Assembly (NCBI GenBank): GCA_048359995.1
Contig: DBGCPK010000003.1
Location: 62,001-126,000, forward strand
Direction of reading: 5' to 3'
From: UBA3210 sp048359995
GTDB taxonomy: Bacteria > Bacillota_I > Bacilli_A > RFN20 > CAG-449
DNA length: 64,000 bases
Shown: positions 17,801-25,280 of the stretch, one piece after another
How the letters are laid out: every line of letters starts with the position of its first letter
Position numbering within the stretch: the stretch's first letter is position 1
The notes under the pieces: generated by a model
What the model was told of the DNA's origin: nothing
Databases searched by the model: none
What the model saw: only the letters and a program-made list of their open reading frames with translations
Position numbers and translations under genes: made by a program

Positions 17801-19045
17801 ATGGAATATCCTAAATTTACCAAAGCGATGAAAGAAACGCACACCATTCTTCTTCCGGATATGCTTCCGATCCACTTCCGGTTGATTTCTTCCATATTGG
17901 AAGATGCCGGATATCATGTGGAATGCCTGCGCAACGCTTCTCGAAGCGTGGTCGACGAAGGCTTGAAGAACGTGCATAACGACACCTGTTATCCGGCGCT
18001 GCTCGTCATCGGGCAGTTTCTCGACGCATTGAATTCGGGAAAGTACGATGTCGACCGCGTCGCGCTTTTGATCACGCAGACAGGCGGAGGATGCCGCGCG
18101 TCCAATTACATCCATCTGCTTCGCAAAGCGATGAAAGTTCATTATCCTCAGGTCCCGGTGATTTCTTTCAATTTTTCGGGTTTGGAAAAGGATAAGGAAA
18201 GCGGCTTTCGCCTTTCGCCGCTCGACTTGATGCACGTGCTTTATGCCGCCTATTACGGAGATCTCCTGATGTCGCTGTACAATCAGGTTCTTCCTTACGA
18301 GGACCGCGAAGGAGATGCAAAAGCGATGTTGGAAAGATGGGAAAGCCGACTGCAAAAGTTTCTCGTTTCGGCGCGATGTTTCCGATTGAAAAAATACGCG
18401 GCGAAAATGATCGACGATTTTAAAAGCATTCCGCTTCGCAGGGTGAAAAAAATCAAGGTGGGCATCGTCGGCGAGATCTACGTCAAATACTCTCCTCTGG
18501 CGAACAATCATCTGGAAGATTTCCTGCGTTCGGAAGGTTGCGAGGCGATCGTTCCGGCTCTGATGGACTTTATTCTTTACAGCGTCGACGCCACACTTTA
18601 CAACCATAAGGTCTATCGCACGAAGAGCAAGGTCGCTTTCTTTTTCAAAATTGCTTACGCCTATATGTACGGATTGCAGAAAAAGCTCAATCGCTTAATC
18701 CGAAAACGTTCGGATTTCGAAGTCTTTCACGATTTCGAAAAACTGAAACAGGCGGCAAATCGATACATTAGCGAGGGCGTCGTAATGGGGGAAGGGTGGC
18801 TGATTCCCGCCGAGATGGCTCTGCTCGTCGAAAGCGGTTGCGAAAATATCGTCGCGTGTCAACCGTTCGGTTGCCTGCCGAATCACATCGTATCGAAAGG
18901 AATGCAACGAGTGATCAAAAAAGCCTATCCGGAGGCCAACATCGTCGCGATCGATTACGATCCGGGCGCCACGCAAGTCAATCAGGAGAATCGAATCAAA
19001 CTGATGCTTTCGCAAGCCAAAGAAAAGATGAAAGAAAACGGATAG
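17801..19045 (+). CDS. 2-hydroxyacyl-CoA dehydratase-like (HgdB-type) protein
   Basis: Probable iron-sulfur partner of the preceding activase. It is 414 aa; the start at 17801 is supported by AAGGAG eight bases before it. Conserved Cys occur in NDTCYPA, GGGCRASNY and CQPFGCLPNH, the usual cluster-ligand positions of the HgdB/DUF2229 family. In many Clostridia the activase and this protein are fused; here they are separate adjacent genes. A strong terminator follows. The reaction cannot be told from sequence alone, because no CoA-transferase or acyl-CoA dehydrogenase is nearby to indicate a pathway. Confidence 0.82.
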   Translation: MEYPKFTKAMKETHTILLPDMLPIHFRLISSILEDAGYHVECLRNASRSVVDEGLKNVHNDTCYPALLVIGQFLDALNSGKYDVDRVALLITQTGGGCRASNYIHLLRKAMKVHYPQVPVISFNFSGLEKDKESGFRLSPLDLMHVLYAAYYGDLLMSLYNQVLPYEDREGDAKAMLERWESRLQKFLVSARCFRLKKYAAKMIDDFKSIPLRRVKKIKVGIVGEIYVKYSPLANNHLEDFLRSEGCEAIVPALMDFILYSVDATLYNHKVYRTKSKVAFFFKIAYAYMYGLQKKLNRLIRKRSDFEVFHDFEKLKQAANRYISEGVVMGEGWLIPAEMALLVESGCENIVACQPFGCLPNHIVSKGMQRVIKKAYPEANIVAIDYDPGATQVNQENRIKLMLSQAKEKMKENG

Positions 19046-19056
19046 ATCCTTTTCCG

Positions 19057-19773
19057 TTAAAAGAAACGTCCGAGTTCGGACGTTTTTTCTTCATCCTCGT
19101 CGAGTGAGAAGATCTGCTTTTGATTCATCGAATAGTATTTTCTACCCGAAAAGATCAGATGGTCTATCAGCACGCACCCCATTCCCAATGTCACCATTTC
19201 AAGAGAAGTCGTCGTTACGATGTCATCGGAACTCGGCATGGGATTGCCGGAAGGATGATTGTGGATCAAATAATAGGAATGCGCCGAATAAGCGACGATG
19301 TAGGAGACCACCTCTTTGATCGAGAAAGCCAGAGAATTTTCGTTTCCCGCGAAGATTTCGCGGATAAAGAGCAGTTCCTTTTTTCGGTTGAGCAGAACCA
19401 AATAGGCTTTTTCCATCGCCGCGTTTCGATAAACCGATGAGAAATGGCGCGCCAGTCCGTTCAAAGTGATCGCTCTTTCCGGTAGATTTTGTTCCATGCG
19501 GCGGCGGATTTCGTCAATTGCCAGCAATTTCAGCGCTTTGACATGGCTGATTCCGTCGAGGGAAATCAATTCGTTGAGGCGGAGATATTTCAAATTGGCG
19601 ATTCCTCCGAAGTGCGACAGCAGATTGTTGGCGATCTCCAAGGCCGAAGCTTTTCGCGTGCCGCTGGAAATGACGATCGAAAGCAGTTCGGCATTGGAGA
19701 GTTTTTCGATTCCGTAACGAAGCGCTTTTTCGCGAGGGCGCTCTTCGGGCGGAAGATTTTGGATTTTGCCCAT
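19057..19773 (-). CDS. radC: RadC-family JAMM/MPN domain protein
   Basis: A 238-aa protein with the RadC layout: a helix-hairpin-helix-like N-terminal part (about 20-90) and a JAMM/MPN metal-binding domain with H171-x-H173-x7-S181-x2-D184 (HNHPSGNPMPSSDD). The biochemical role of RadC is unsettled; it is not a proven repair protein. It lies upstream of the min genes as in B. subtilis, but on the opposite strand. Its start is one base past the stop of the double-glycine peptide gene, so the two are coupled. Its last codons (S-E-L-G) are encoded by the palindromic terminator that serves the convergent dehydratase operon. Confidence 0.93.
   Translation of the reverse strand: MGKIQNLPPEERPREKALRYGIEKLSNAELLSIVISSGTRKASALEIANNLLSHFGGIANLKYLRLNELISLDGISHVKALKLLAIDEIRRRMEQNLPERAITLNGLARHFSSVYRNAAMEKAYLVLLNRKKELLFIREIFAGNENSLAFSIKEVVSYIVAYSAHSYYLIHNHPSGNPMPSSDDIVTTTSLEMVTLGMGCVLIDHLIFSGRKYYSMNQKQIFSLDEDEEKTSELGRFF
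19064..19087 (+). terminator. Terminator after the dehydratase-like gene, inside the 3' end of radC
   Basis: Stem AAACGTCCGA / TCGGACGTTT with a 2-nt loop and further T on the + strand. The same bases encode the end of radC on the other strand. Confidence 0.88.
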
Positions 19774-19774
19774 T

Positions 19775-19951
19775 TCAGGACCAAGTGAATTTAAAACCGC
19801 CTGGAATCGTCGTACTGCCGCTGGAAGACATAAAAAGACGATAGCAGATGACGGCGACGACCGCCGCTACAAGACAGGCCATCACTGCGGTGATCGTAAA
19901 AATCTCTCCGCCGGTAACGCTTTCCATCTCACGAACGCTTAAAATTTCCAT
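19775..19951 (-). CDS. Double-glycine-leader small peptide (bacteriocin- or pheromone-like), 58 aa
   Basis: The start is MEILSVREMESVTGG, which fits the classical double-glycine leader: Leu at 4, Glu-Met at 8-9, Val at 12, GG at 14-15. Such leaders are cleaved by C39-peptidase ABC exporters. The predicted mature part (43 aa) has a small-residue membrane stretch (about 18-40, ITAVMACLVAAVVAVI), two Cys (26 and 36), and a polar, Gly/Aro-rich tail ending GGFKFTWS. A perfect GGAGG lies nine bases before the ATG. The stop is one base before the radC start, so the two are coupled. No exporter or immunity gene is in the window. A bacteriocin, signalling peptide or membrane peptide of another kind are all possible. 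Confidence 0.72.
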   Translation of the reverse strand: MEILSVREMESVTGGEIFTITAVMACLVAAVVAVICYRLFMSSSGSTTIPGGFKFTWS

Positions 19952-20067
19952 TGCTTTTTTCCTCCTTCACTTTTCTATTTGCGGTGGCGAAGAAAAAATC
20001 CCGAAAGAAGATTAGATTTCTACAAATTATGACAGGTCGCCATTCAATAATAAGAATAGGTGAGAAG

Positions 20068-20550
20068 ATGAGCGAAGCGATTTTTGTAATTACGTGCGAA
20101 AAAGAAATCGACGACTGCTGTCGGCGATTGGACGAACTTCTGATTTCATTTCGACAACCGCTGTATATCCGCCTGTCGGTAAGCAAAGGGGTTTTCGATC
20201 GCGCGATCGGTTCAATCGTCCCCCGAATGCAGTTTCTGAATGCCGGCGTGATCTCCGGATTGACCGTGATCGACGACGATTATCAGATTCTCGAAGAAGA
20301 CGATTTTGCTTTGGTGCAGGAGATCCACCGCGACTCTATCATCAAATTTCAGATTCCTCGCGAAATGAGTCTGAATATCTACTCGAAGGTGATCGTGCTG
20401 AACGAAATCTCGGGAACGATTCGCCTGATGAAAGAAGAAAGCACGCTTTTGGCTGAATCGGTCAATCGCGCGAAAATCATCACGACAAAATCAGCGGTGA
20501 GCAATTATTCGAAGAAAAAAATCTATATCAAAGGAGATCAGGTGCTATGA
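20068..20550 (+). CDS. MinC-like division inhibitor (divergent)
   Basis: Assigned by position directly upstream of minD (4-bp overlap) and downstream of radC, as in B. subtilis, and by a C-terminal half with the alternating hydrophobic and turn pattern of the MinC beta-helix (about 85-150, SLNIYSKVIVLNEISGTI). The protein is only 160 aa against about 226 for B. subtilis MinC, and overall similarity is weak. MinC would block FtsZ assembly away from midcell when bound to MinD. The start is the ATG at 20068 behind AGGTGAGAAG; in-frame codons further upstream have no ribosome-binding site. Confidence 0.6.
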   Translation: MSEAIFVITCEKEIDDCCRRLDELLISFRQPLYIRLSVSKGVFDRAIGSIVPRMQFLNAGVISGLTVIDDDYQILEEDDFALVQEIHRDSIIKFQIPREMSLNIYSKVIVLNEISGTIRLMKEESTLLAESVNRAKIITTKSAVSNYSKKKIYIKGDQVL

Positions 20551-21245
20551 AAGATGTCATTGTGGTAACCAGCGGTAAAGGCGGTGTGGGAAAAACGACG
20601 ATATCGGCGATGATCGGTTTGAACCTCTCGTCGAAGGGAAGAATTCTTCTGATCGACGCGGACCTCGGATTGAACAACCTCGATCTTCTTTTGAACATCC
20701 CCTCATCCTCTTACGACATCGCCGACGTAATCAAAGGCCGTTGCGAACTGGAAGAGGCGATGATGAAAGTGAAAGAGAATCTGTTCATACTCAATCTGTG
20801 CCTCTCCAACGAAGTCAGAAAATATCCGGAATACCTTCTGGAAACCATCGTCGGGCAAACGGGAGACTATTTCGACTATATCGTCATCGATTCTCCCGCA
20901 GGCATGGAACAGGGTTTCCTGAATACGTTGAGCGTCGCCACGCGGGGTATCATCGTCCTCAACGACGAATTGACTTCGTATGAAGACGGAAAGAAGATTC
21001 AACGGCTTTGCAAGATGAACAATCTGAAAAACATCATCTACGTGATGAATCGTTACAACAAGAAAGAATCGATCAAAGAATACATCCGGACGCGATTCCG
21101 ATACTATCTCAACGACAACCATCTTATTTACATCAACAATGTCGCCGGAAATCTTTATCGCAAGTACCGATTGCTGTCGCACGATAAAGAGTTCAACAGC
21201 CTGATCAAAGAAATCGTCAAGCCGAATTCGATAAAGGTATTCTAA
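20547..21245 (+). CDS. minD: MinD-like septum-site ATPase
   Basis: A ParA/MinD-type ATPase with the deviant Walker A KGGVGKTT (residues 11-18), switch I DADLGLNNLD and Walker B DYIVIDSPAG. It would recruit MinC to the membrane and help place the septum, including the polar septum of sporulation. At 232 aa it is shorter than usual (about 268). It ends in IKEIVKPNSIKVF without the obvious C-terminal amphipathic membrane-targeting helix. The usual SpoIVFA/SpoIVFB genes follow. Confidence 0.85.
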   Translation: MKDVIVVTSGKGGVGKTTISAMIGLNLSSKGRILLIDADLGLNNLDLLLNIPSSSYDIADVIKGRCELEEAMMKVKENLFILNLCLSNEVRKYPEYLLETIVGQTGDYFDYIVIDSPAGMEQGFLNTLSVATRGIIVLNDELTSYEDGKKIQRLCKMNNLKNIIYVMNRYNKKESIKEYIRTRFRYYLNDNHLIYINNVAGNLYRKYRLLSHDKEFNSLIKEIVKPNSIKVF

Positions 21246-21284
21246 ATCGAAGCAACCGTTCATATATAAAGGTAAGGGGATCAT

Positions 21285-21848
21285 ATGGAAAGCGTAAAAG
21301 GTATCAGAAAAAGACTGAATAGGTCAAAAAAAATATGGGTTTTGAACATATTAAGCGGTGTCTTTGCCGTTCTTGCCGTCTTGCTCGGCGTACTGATCTA
21401 CATGAAAAAAGATCAAAACGCGACGTTTTTGAAAAACAATTTCAACATCAACGCCGATTTTACCGGGATCAATGCCGATATCGATAAAGTACTCGGCTCG
21501 CTTTTTACGTTCAAGCTTGCCACCGGAAGTCAAACCCAAACCGTCAGCGGTTCCGTGCAATATCTTCAAAGCGCCGGTGAAAACGAATTCAGTTGCGAGG
21601 GAAGTCAGATTCCGGCTCTGTCCGCCGGAGTGGTTTACTTCGTCGGAAGCGAAGACGACGGTACGTATTCGCTGTTGGTCGAATACGACAATACGCTTCT
21701 CGTCGCGTATTATCGCGTCGAAAACCCGTTGGTGAAAACTTACGATCAAATCAAAAAAGGGGATTATCTCGCCTCTTATCAAGGGAGTTTCAAGGCTCTG
21801 TTCAAGAAAGACGGAAAATTGCTCACCTATGAAGAAGCGATGCAATGA
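21285..21848 (+). CDS. spoIVFA: SpoIVFA-like regulator (inactive LytM/M23-type domain)
   Basis: A 187-aa bitopic membrane protein: basic N-terminus, membrane segment about 17-40, and an outer beta domain resembling the lysostaphin fold (GVVYFVGSEDDGTYSLLVEYDN, then KKGDYLA) but without the metal-binding His/Asp, as in SpoIVFA. In B. subtilis SpoIVFA scaffolds SpoIVFB and BofA in the outer forespore membrane and holds the protease inactive. It overlaps spoIVFB by 4 bp and follows minD, the conserved order. GGTAAGGGG precedes the ATG. Confidence 0.82.
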   Translation: MESVKGIRKRLNRSKKIWVLNILSGVFAVLAVLLGVLIYMKKDQNATFLKNNFNINADFTGINADIDKVLGSLFTFKLATGSQTQTVSGSVQYLQSAGENEFSCEGSQIPALSAGVVYFVGSEDDGTYSLLVEYDNTLLVAYYRVENPLVKTYDQIKKGDYLASYQGSFKALFKKDGKLLTYEEAMQ

Positions 21849-22702
21849 TTTTCTTCATTCACCCGTTTACCATACTCTATCTCCTTTTGGGTTTGATTAC
21901 CAATAGCCTGCACGGCTTGATCTTTCTCTATCTATTCGGGTTCATTCACGAGATTTCCCACGTTTTCGTGGCGAGAATTTTCAAAGTCAAAACGACCGAA
22001 ATCGCCCTTTATCCGACCGGATTCCGAGCGAAAATCGGCGATTTTTCGCATTTGAGTTCTCTTCGTCAGCTGGCGATCCTTTCGGCGGGACCGCTCAGTT
22101 TCTTTTTCAGCGCCGCCGTCATCGTCTTTTTTTATCGATGGGGGATCATTTCCGTTTACGGAAAGAGGCTGTGCGAAAACTACAATCTGTTGATTCTGCT
22201 CTTCAATATTCTGCCGGTATATCCGTTGGACGGGGGAAAGATTTTCGACATTTTCGTCGCCAATTTCGTCGATGAATTGAATTGTCGCCGTCTTCGGATT
22301 CTGATTTCGATGATCTGCCTTTTGATTCTGACGCATTACATTCGGACGCTCGGCGACCTGATGATGATCGTTTTCGTCGCCTCTCATTTCATCTTGTCGC
22401 TTCTCCGCTTCAAAAAAGAGTATATTCTGTATTTGATCAAACGGAAATTCGAAGAGAATTCCTATAAAATCAAGATCAACCGGAAATTGAAGATTTACCG
22501 CTATCGGAACAATTATTGCGTGGAAAAAGATCTCTTCTTAGACGAAAAGCAGATTATCGATCGATTGATCGGCAATTACCGATCTCAAAAAACGTCGAGT
22601 CGGGCGAATGGAGAAGAAAGTGCGAATACGACGTTGCCCGTTTCGAAAGCGAATCGGCGCTTTCTGTCGACGATTAAAACTTTCCGTTTTTCCAAAAAAT
22701 GA
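21845..22702 (+). CDS. spoIVFB: SpoIVFB intramembrane metalloprotease
   Basis: A site-2-type protease (M50B) that in B. subtilis cleaves pro-sigma-K in the mother cell. It is 285 aa with about six membrane segments, the zinc motif HEISH (35-39) and the second motif N121-xx-P-xx-PLD129-GG. A cytosolic C-terminal part follows (about 195-285); in SpoIVFB this is a CBS domain, though here it is not clearly recognisable. Its presence implies a regulated sigma-K stage of sporulation. Confidence 0.93.
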   Translation: MIFFIHPFTILYLLLGLITNSLHGLIFLYLFGFIHEISHVFVARIFKVKTTEIALYPTGFRAKIGDFSHLSSLRQLAILSAGPLSFFFSAAVIVFFYRWGIISVYGKRLCENYNLLILLFNILPVYPLDGGKIFDIFVANFVDELNCRRLRILISMICLLILTHYIRTLGDLMMIVFVASHFILSLLRFKKEYILYLIKRKFEENSYKIKINRKLKIYRYRNNYCVEKDLFLDEKQIIDRLIGNYRSQKTSSRANGEESANTTLPVSKANRRFLSTIKTFRFSKK

Positions 22703-22731
22703 TTGTATTTGTCCGTTCGATTTGATATATT
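22703..22731 (+). promoter_or_regulatory. Sigma-A promoter of rplU-prp-rpmA
   Basis: TTGTAT (22703-22708), a 17-bp spacer, TATATT (22726-22731). It starts immediately after the spoIVFB stop and precedes the L21 leader. Confidence 0.75.
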
Positions 22732-22739
22732 ACTTTTGT

Positions 22740-22840
22740 TGTCGCCTGTCAAAAGGGCCTCAACCGCATTGAAGAGGCGAAAAATGACGTTTGTCAGCCT
22801 CCAAAGCGAGTCTATGTCTATGGAAACAGGAGGGAATGAA
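22740..22840 (+). ncRNA. L21 leader (cis-regulatory RNA of rplU)
   Basis: The untranslated region before rplU contains CAAAAGGGCC, AACCGCATTGAAGAGG and ATGACGTTTGTCAGCC, which look like the conserved core of the Firmicutes L21 leader family. It sits at the family's usual place and probably mediates autogenous control by L21. Exact ends are estimated. Reading it as coding gives an unlikely N-terminal extension of L21. Confidence 0.72.
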
Positions 22841-23149
22841 ATGTACGCGATCATCGAAACTGGCGGAAAGCAGGTCAAAGTAGAAGTCGGATCGAAAGTT
22901 TACGTCGAAAAACTCGACGCCGAAGTCGGTTCTTCTTATACTTTCGACAAAGTACTGCTTGTCAGCGATAAAGAAGCCAAAGTCGGAACGCCTTATGTCG
23001 AAGGCGCCACCGTCGTTGCCAAAGTCGAAAAGCAAGGCAAAGAAGCGAAAATCTTAGTCTTCAAGTACAAGAGCAAGGCCAATTATCGCCGCAAACAAGG
23101 ACATCGTCAACCGTATACTTGCTTAACCATCGAATCTATCAACGCTTGA
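22841..23149 (+). CDS. rplU: 50S ribosomal protein L21
   Basis: A 102-aa ribosomal protein beginning MYAIIETGGKQ, the signature N-terminus, with the C-terminal 23S-binding segment YKSKANYRRKQGHRQ. The start is the ATG at 22841, with ACAGGAGGGA ending five bases before it. It is followed by prp and rpmA as in nearly all Firmicutes. Confidence 0.98.
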   Translation: MYAIIETGGKQVKVEVGSKVYVEKLDAEVGSSYTFDKVLLVSDKEAKVGTPYVEGATVVAKVEKQGKEAKILVFKYKSKANYRRKQGHRQPYTCLTIESINA

Positions 23150-23151
23150 TT

Positions 23152-23448
23152 ATGATTCGGGTCGAGAAAATCTATTCGGAAAACGAATTGACCGGTCTTA
23201 AAATTCACGGTCACTCCAATTCAAATTCCAGCGGGAAAGATCTGATCTGCGCTGGTGTCTCGTCGATTGTAACCGGAGGATTCAACGCGCTCGATTCGAG
23301 CGAGGTTGAAGAGGTCGCTTTGGAAGAAGGATATGCCGAAGTGAAGCTGATTCCGGACGCGAAGAAATCCAAAATAGTACTGGAACTCATTCTGGTGCAA
23401 TTGGAAACGATCGCCGAGAGTTATCCTCAATTTATCAGAATCAAGTGA
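23152..23448 (+). CDS. prp: Ribosomal-processing cysteine protease Prp (YsxB)
   Basis: A 98-aa cysteine protease that trims the N-terminal extension of ribosomal protein L27. The catalytic pair is His21 (HGHSN) and Cys33 (DLICAG). Its substrate is encoded next: L27 here starts with KLNIQLFA-SKKG, the Prp cleavage motif. The ATG is two bases after the rplU stop with no separate Shine-Dalgarno, so translation is probably coupled. Confidence 0.95.
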   Translation: MIRVEKIYSENELTGLKIHGHSNSNSSGKDLICAGVSSIVTGGFNALDSSEVEEVALEEGYAEVKLIPDAKKSKIVLELILVQLETIAESYPQFIRIK

Positions 23449-23467
23449 AATAAGGAGGTTGCAAACA

Positions 23468-23758
23468 ATGATGTTCAAGTTAAATATCCAGTTATTTGCT
23501 TCTAAAAAGGGTGTCGGTTCCACCAAAAACGGGCGCGATTCCGAATCGAAACGTTTGGGTGCGAAAAAATCCGACGGACAATTCGCAACTGCCGGTTCGA
23601 TTATTTATCGTCAACGCGGAACGAAGATTTATCCGGGTCTCAACACGATGAGAGGCGGCGACGATACGATCTTCGCCACTTGCGATGGAATCGTCAAATA
23701 CGAACGCTGGGGCAAAAAGAGAACGAGAGCATGCGTCTATCCGCTTGAAGCGAAATAA
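23468..23758 (+). CDS. rpmA: 50S ribosomal protein L27 (with cleavable N-terminal extension)
   Basis: A 96-aa precursor (94-95 if the second ATG is used). The N-terminal MMFKLNIQLFA is removed by Prp to expose SKKGVGSTKNGRDS, which reaches the peptidyl-transferase centre. The start at 23468 is nine bases after AGGAGG. A strong terminator follows. Confidence 0.97.
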   Translation: MMFKLNIQLFASKKGVGSTKNGRDSESKRLGAKKSDGQFATAGSIIYRQRGTKIYPGLNTMRGGDDTIFATCDGIVKYERWGKKRTRACVYPLEAK

Positions 23759-23767
23759 AATCCGATG

Positions 23768-23794
23768 AAAGTACCTGTTCGGGTACTTTTTTTT
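23768..23794 (+). terminator. Rho-independent terminator of rplU-prp-rpmA
   Basis: Stem AAAGTACC / GGTACTTT with a 6-nt loop and a run of T. Confidence 0.92.
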
Positions 23795-23840
23795 GAGAAA
23801 ATCGTTTATAATATGTTTTAATCCGGAGGAAGTGAAGGAA

Positions 23841-25115
23841 ATGTTTATCGACAAAGCGAAAATTACGGTCAAAGCCGGAAAGGGCGGGGACGGCGCCATC
23901 TCTTTTCTGCACGAAAAATATATCGAAAAGGGCGGTCCCGACGGCGGTAACGGCGGACACGGCGGAAACATTTTTCTAGTGGCGTCTACCGATGAAAATA
24001 CGCTGATCAACTATCGGCATTCTCGGAAAGTGGTCGCCGAAGATGGCGGAAAAGGCGCAAAAAAGATGATGTACGGGCGAAAGGCGGGAGATGTCTACCT
24101 CAAAGTGCCGGTAGGCACCGTCGTTTTCGAAGAACCGGAGCATCGTTTTCTCGCCGACCTTTCCCGCGAAGGACAGGAATTTCTAGTGGCCAAAGGCGGA
24201 CGGGGAGGGCGTGGAAACGCTTGCTTCGTTTCGGCTGTCAATCGCGTGCCGCGCGTTGCGGAAAACGGAATGCCCGGCGAAGAGAAAACGATCACTCTCG
24301 AATTGAAATTGCTGGCAGACGCCGGTTTGGTCGGAATGCCGAGCGTCGGAAAATCGACTTTGCTCAGCGTCGTCAGCGCCGCGAAACCGGAGATCGCCGA
24401 CTATCCGTTTACCACCCTTTCGCCGAATTTGGGCGTCTGTCAGGTCGACGACGGCTTCTCTTTCGTTTTGGCGGATTTGCCCGGTTTGATCGAAGGAGCA
24501 AGCGCGGGCAAAGGTCTCGGACTTGTCTTTCTGCGCCATATCGAACGGTGCCGGGTGTTGATTCACGTTTTGGATATGACTTCCGAAAATCCGATGGAGG
24601 ATTTCCGTACGGTCAATCGGGAATTGGAAGCATACGGATACAATCTTCTGAAAAGGCCGATGATCGTCGTTTGTTCCAAGGTCGAGGATTTCGATACGGA
24701 AGAAAAGTATCGCCAAGTGAAAGAACTGCTTTCTCCCGAATATCCCGTTATGCCGATTTCCGCGCCTCTTCATCAGGGAACGAAGGAACTTCTGTTTAAA
24801 ATCAAGGAGATTTTGGAAGTTACGCCGGCGTTTCCGCTTTACGAAGACGGAGACAGTTCGATCAAGGTCTACGACGCGAAAAAGGATCTTAAACCCGAAT
24901 TCGAGATTCGCCGAACCGGTTCTCGGGAATTCCGGATTTTCGGAGAAAGAATCGAAAGAACTTATTCGCTGATCAACCTTTCCACCGACGAGGGATTGAT
25001 GAAATTGCTTTCGGTCCTGCGCAACATCGGCGTGGAGGATCGCCTTCGGGAAATGGGGGCCAAAGACGGAGATACCGTCGTCCTCTGCGATTTTGAGTTC
25101 GAGTATTTCGAATAA
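23841..25115 (+). CDS. obgE: GTPase Obg
   Basis: A ribosome-associated GTPase (424 aa) involved in 50S assembly and stress or sporulation control. The glycine-rich Obg fold is at about 1-158, the G domain at about 159-330 and an OCT C-terminal domain at about 345-424. G1 is GMPSVGKS (165-172) and G3 is DLPG (212-215). The base-recognition motif G4, normally NKxD, reads SKVE (279-282, VVCSKVEDFD). GGAGGAAGTG precedes the ATG at 23841, and a -10 like TATAAT is near 23808. Spo0B, which lies between rpmA and obg in B. subtilis, is absent. Confidence 0.96.
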   Translation: MFIDKAKITVKAGKGGDGAISFLHEKYIEKGGPDGGNGGHGGNIFLVASTDENTLINYRHSRKVVAEDGGKGAKKMMYGRKAGDVYLKVPVGTVVFEEPEHRFLADLSREGQEFLVAKGGRGGRGNACFVSAVNRVPRVAENGMPGEEKTITLELKLLADAGLVGMPSVGKSTLLSVVSAAKPEIADYPFTTLSPNLGVCQVDDGFSFVLADLPGLIEGASAGKGLGLVFLRHIERCRVLIHVLDMTSENPMEDFRTVNRELEAYGYNLLKRPMIVVCSKVEDFDTEEKYRQVKELLSPEYPVMPISAPLHQGTKELLFKIKEILEVTPAFPLYEDGDSSIKVYDAKKDLKPEFEIRRTGSREFRIFGERIERTYSLINLSTDEGLMKLLSVLRNIGVEDRLREMGAKDGDTVVLCDFEFEYFE

Positions 25116-25187
25116 AAAGCGGTCGTTTTCCATTTCCTTGTGGAAATTCGTCCGCCGAAAAGTTAGAATAAGTACGGGGAGAAAAAA

Positions 25188-25280
25188 ATGGAAGAAAAGT
25201 TCAACAGCGTGCATCTCGGTTTGATCGCCTCGTTTTGCGTGTTGATCATCCTTTTTTCCGTTTTTGTCATTTTAGGCTGA
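25188..25280 (+). CDS. 30-residue membrane microprotein upstream of ruvA
   Basis: A short gene starting MEEKFNSVHLGLIAS, with a single hydrophobic helix (about 9-29, ending LFSVFVILG). GGGGAG lies six bases before the ATG, and its TGA shares a base with the ruvA ATG (TGATG), so it looks translated and coupled to ruvA. No family is recognised. It could be a bitopic microprotein or mainly a translational coupler for ruvA. The gap before it has an imperfect inverted repeat (GCGG..TTTCCA / TGGAAA..CCGC, 25119-25155). Confidence 0.55.
   Translation: MEEKFNSVHLGLIASFCVLIILFSVFVILG

Noticed and set aside
22703..22840. An N-terminal extension of L21
   Set aside because: L21 starts MYAIIETGGKQ in all families; the upstream part looks like the L21 leader RNA.
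25119..25155. Imperfect inverted repeat after obgE as a terminator
   Set aside because: No T run follows the stem, and the loop and bulges make it weak.
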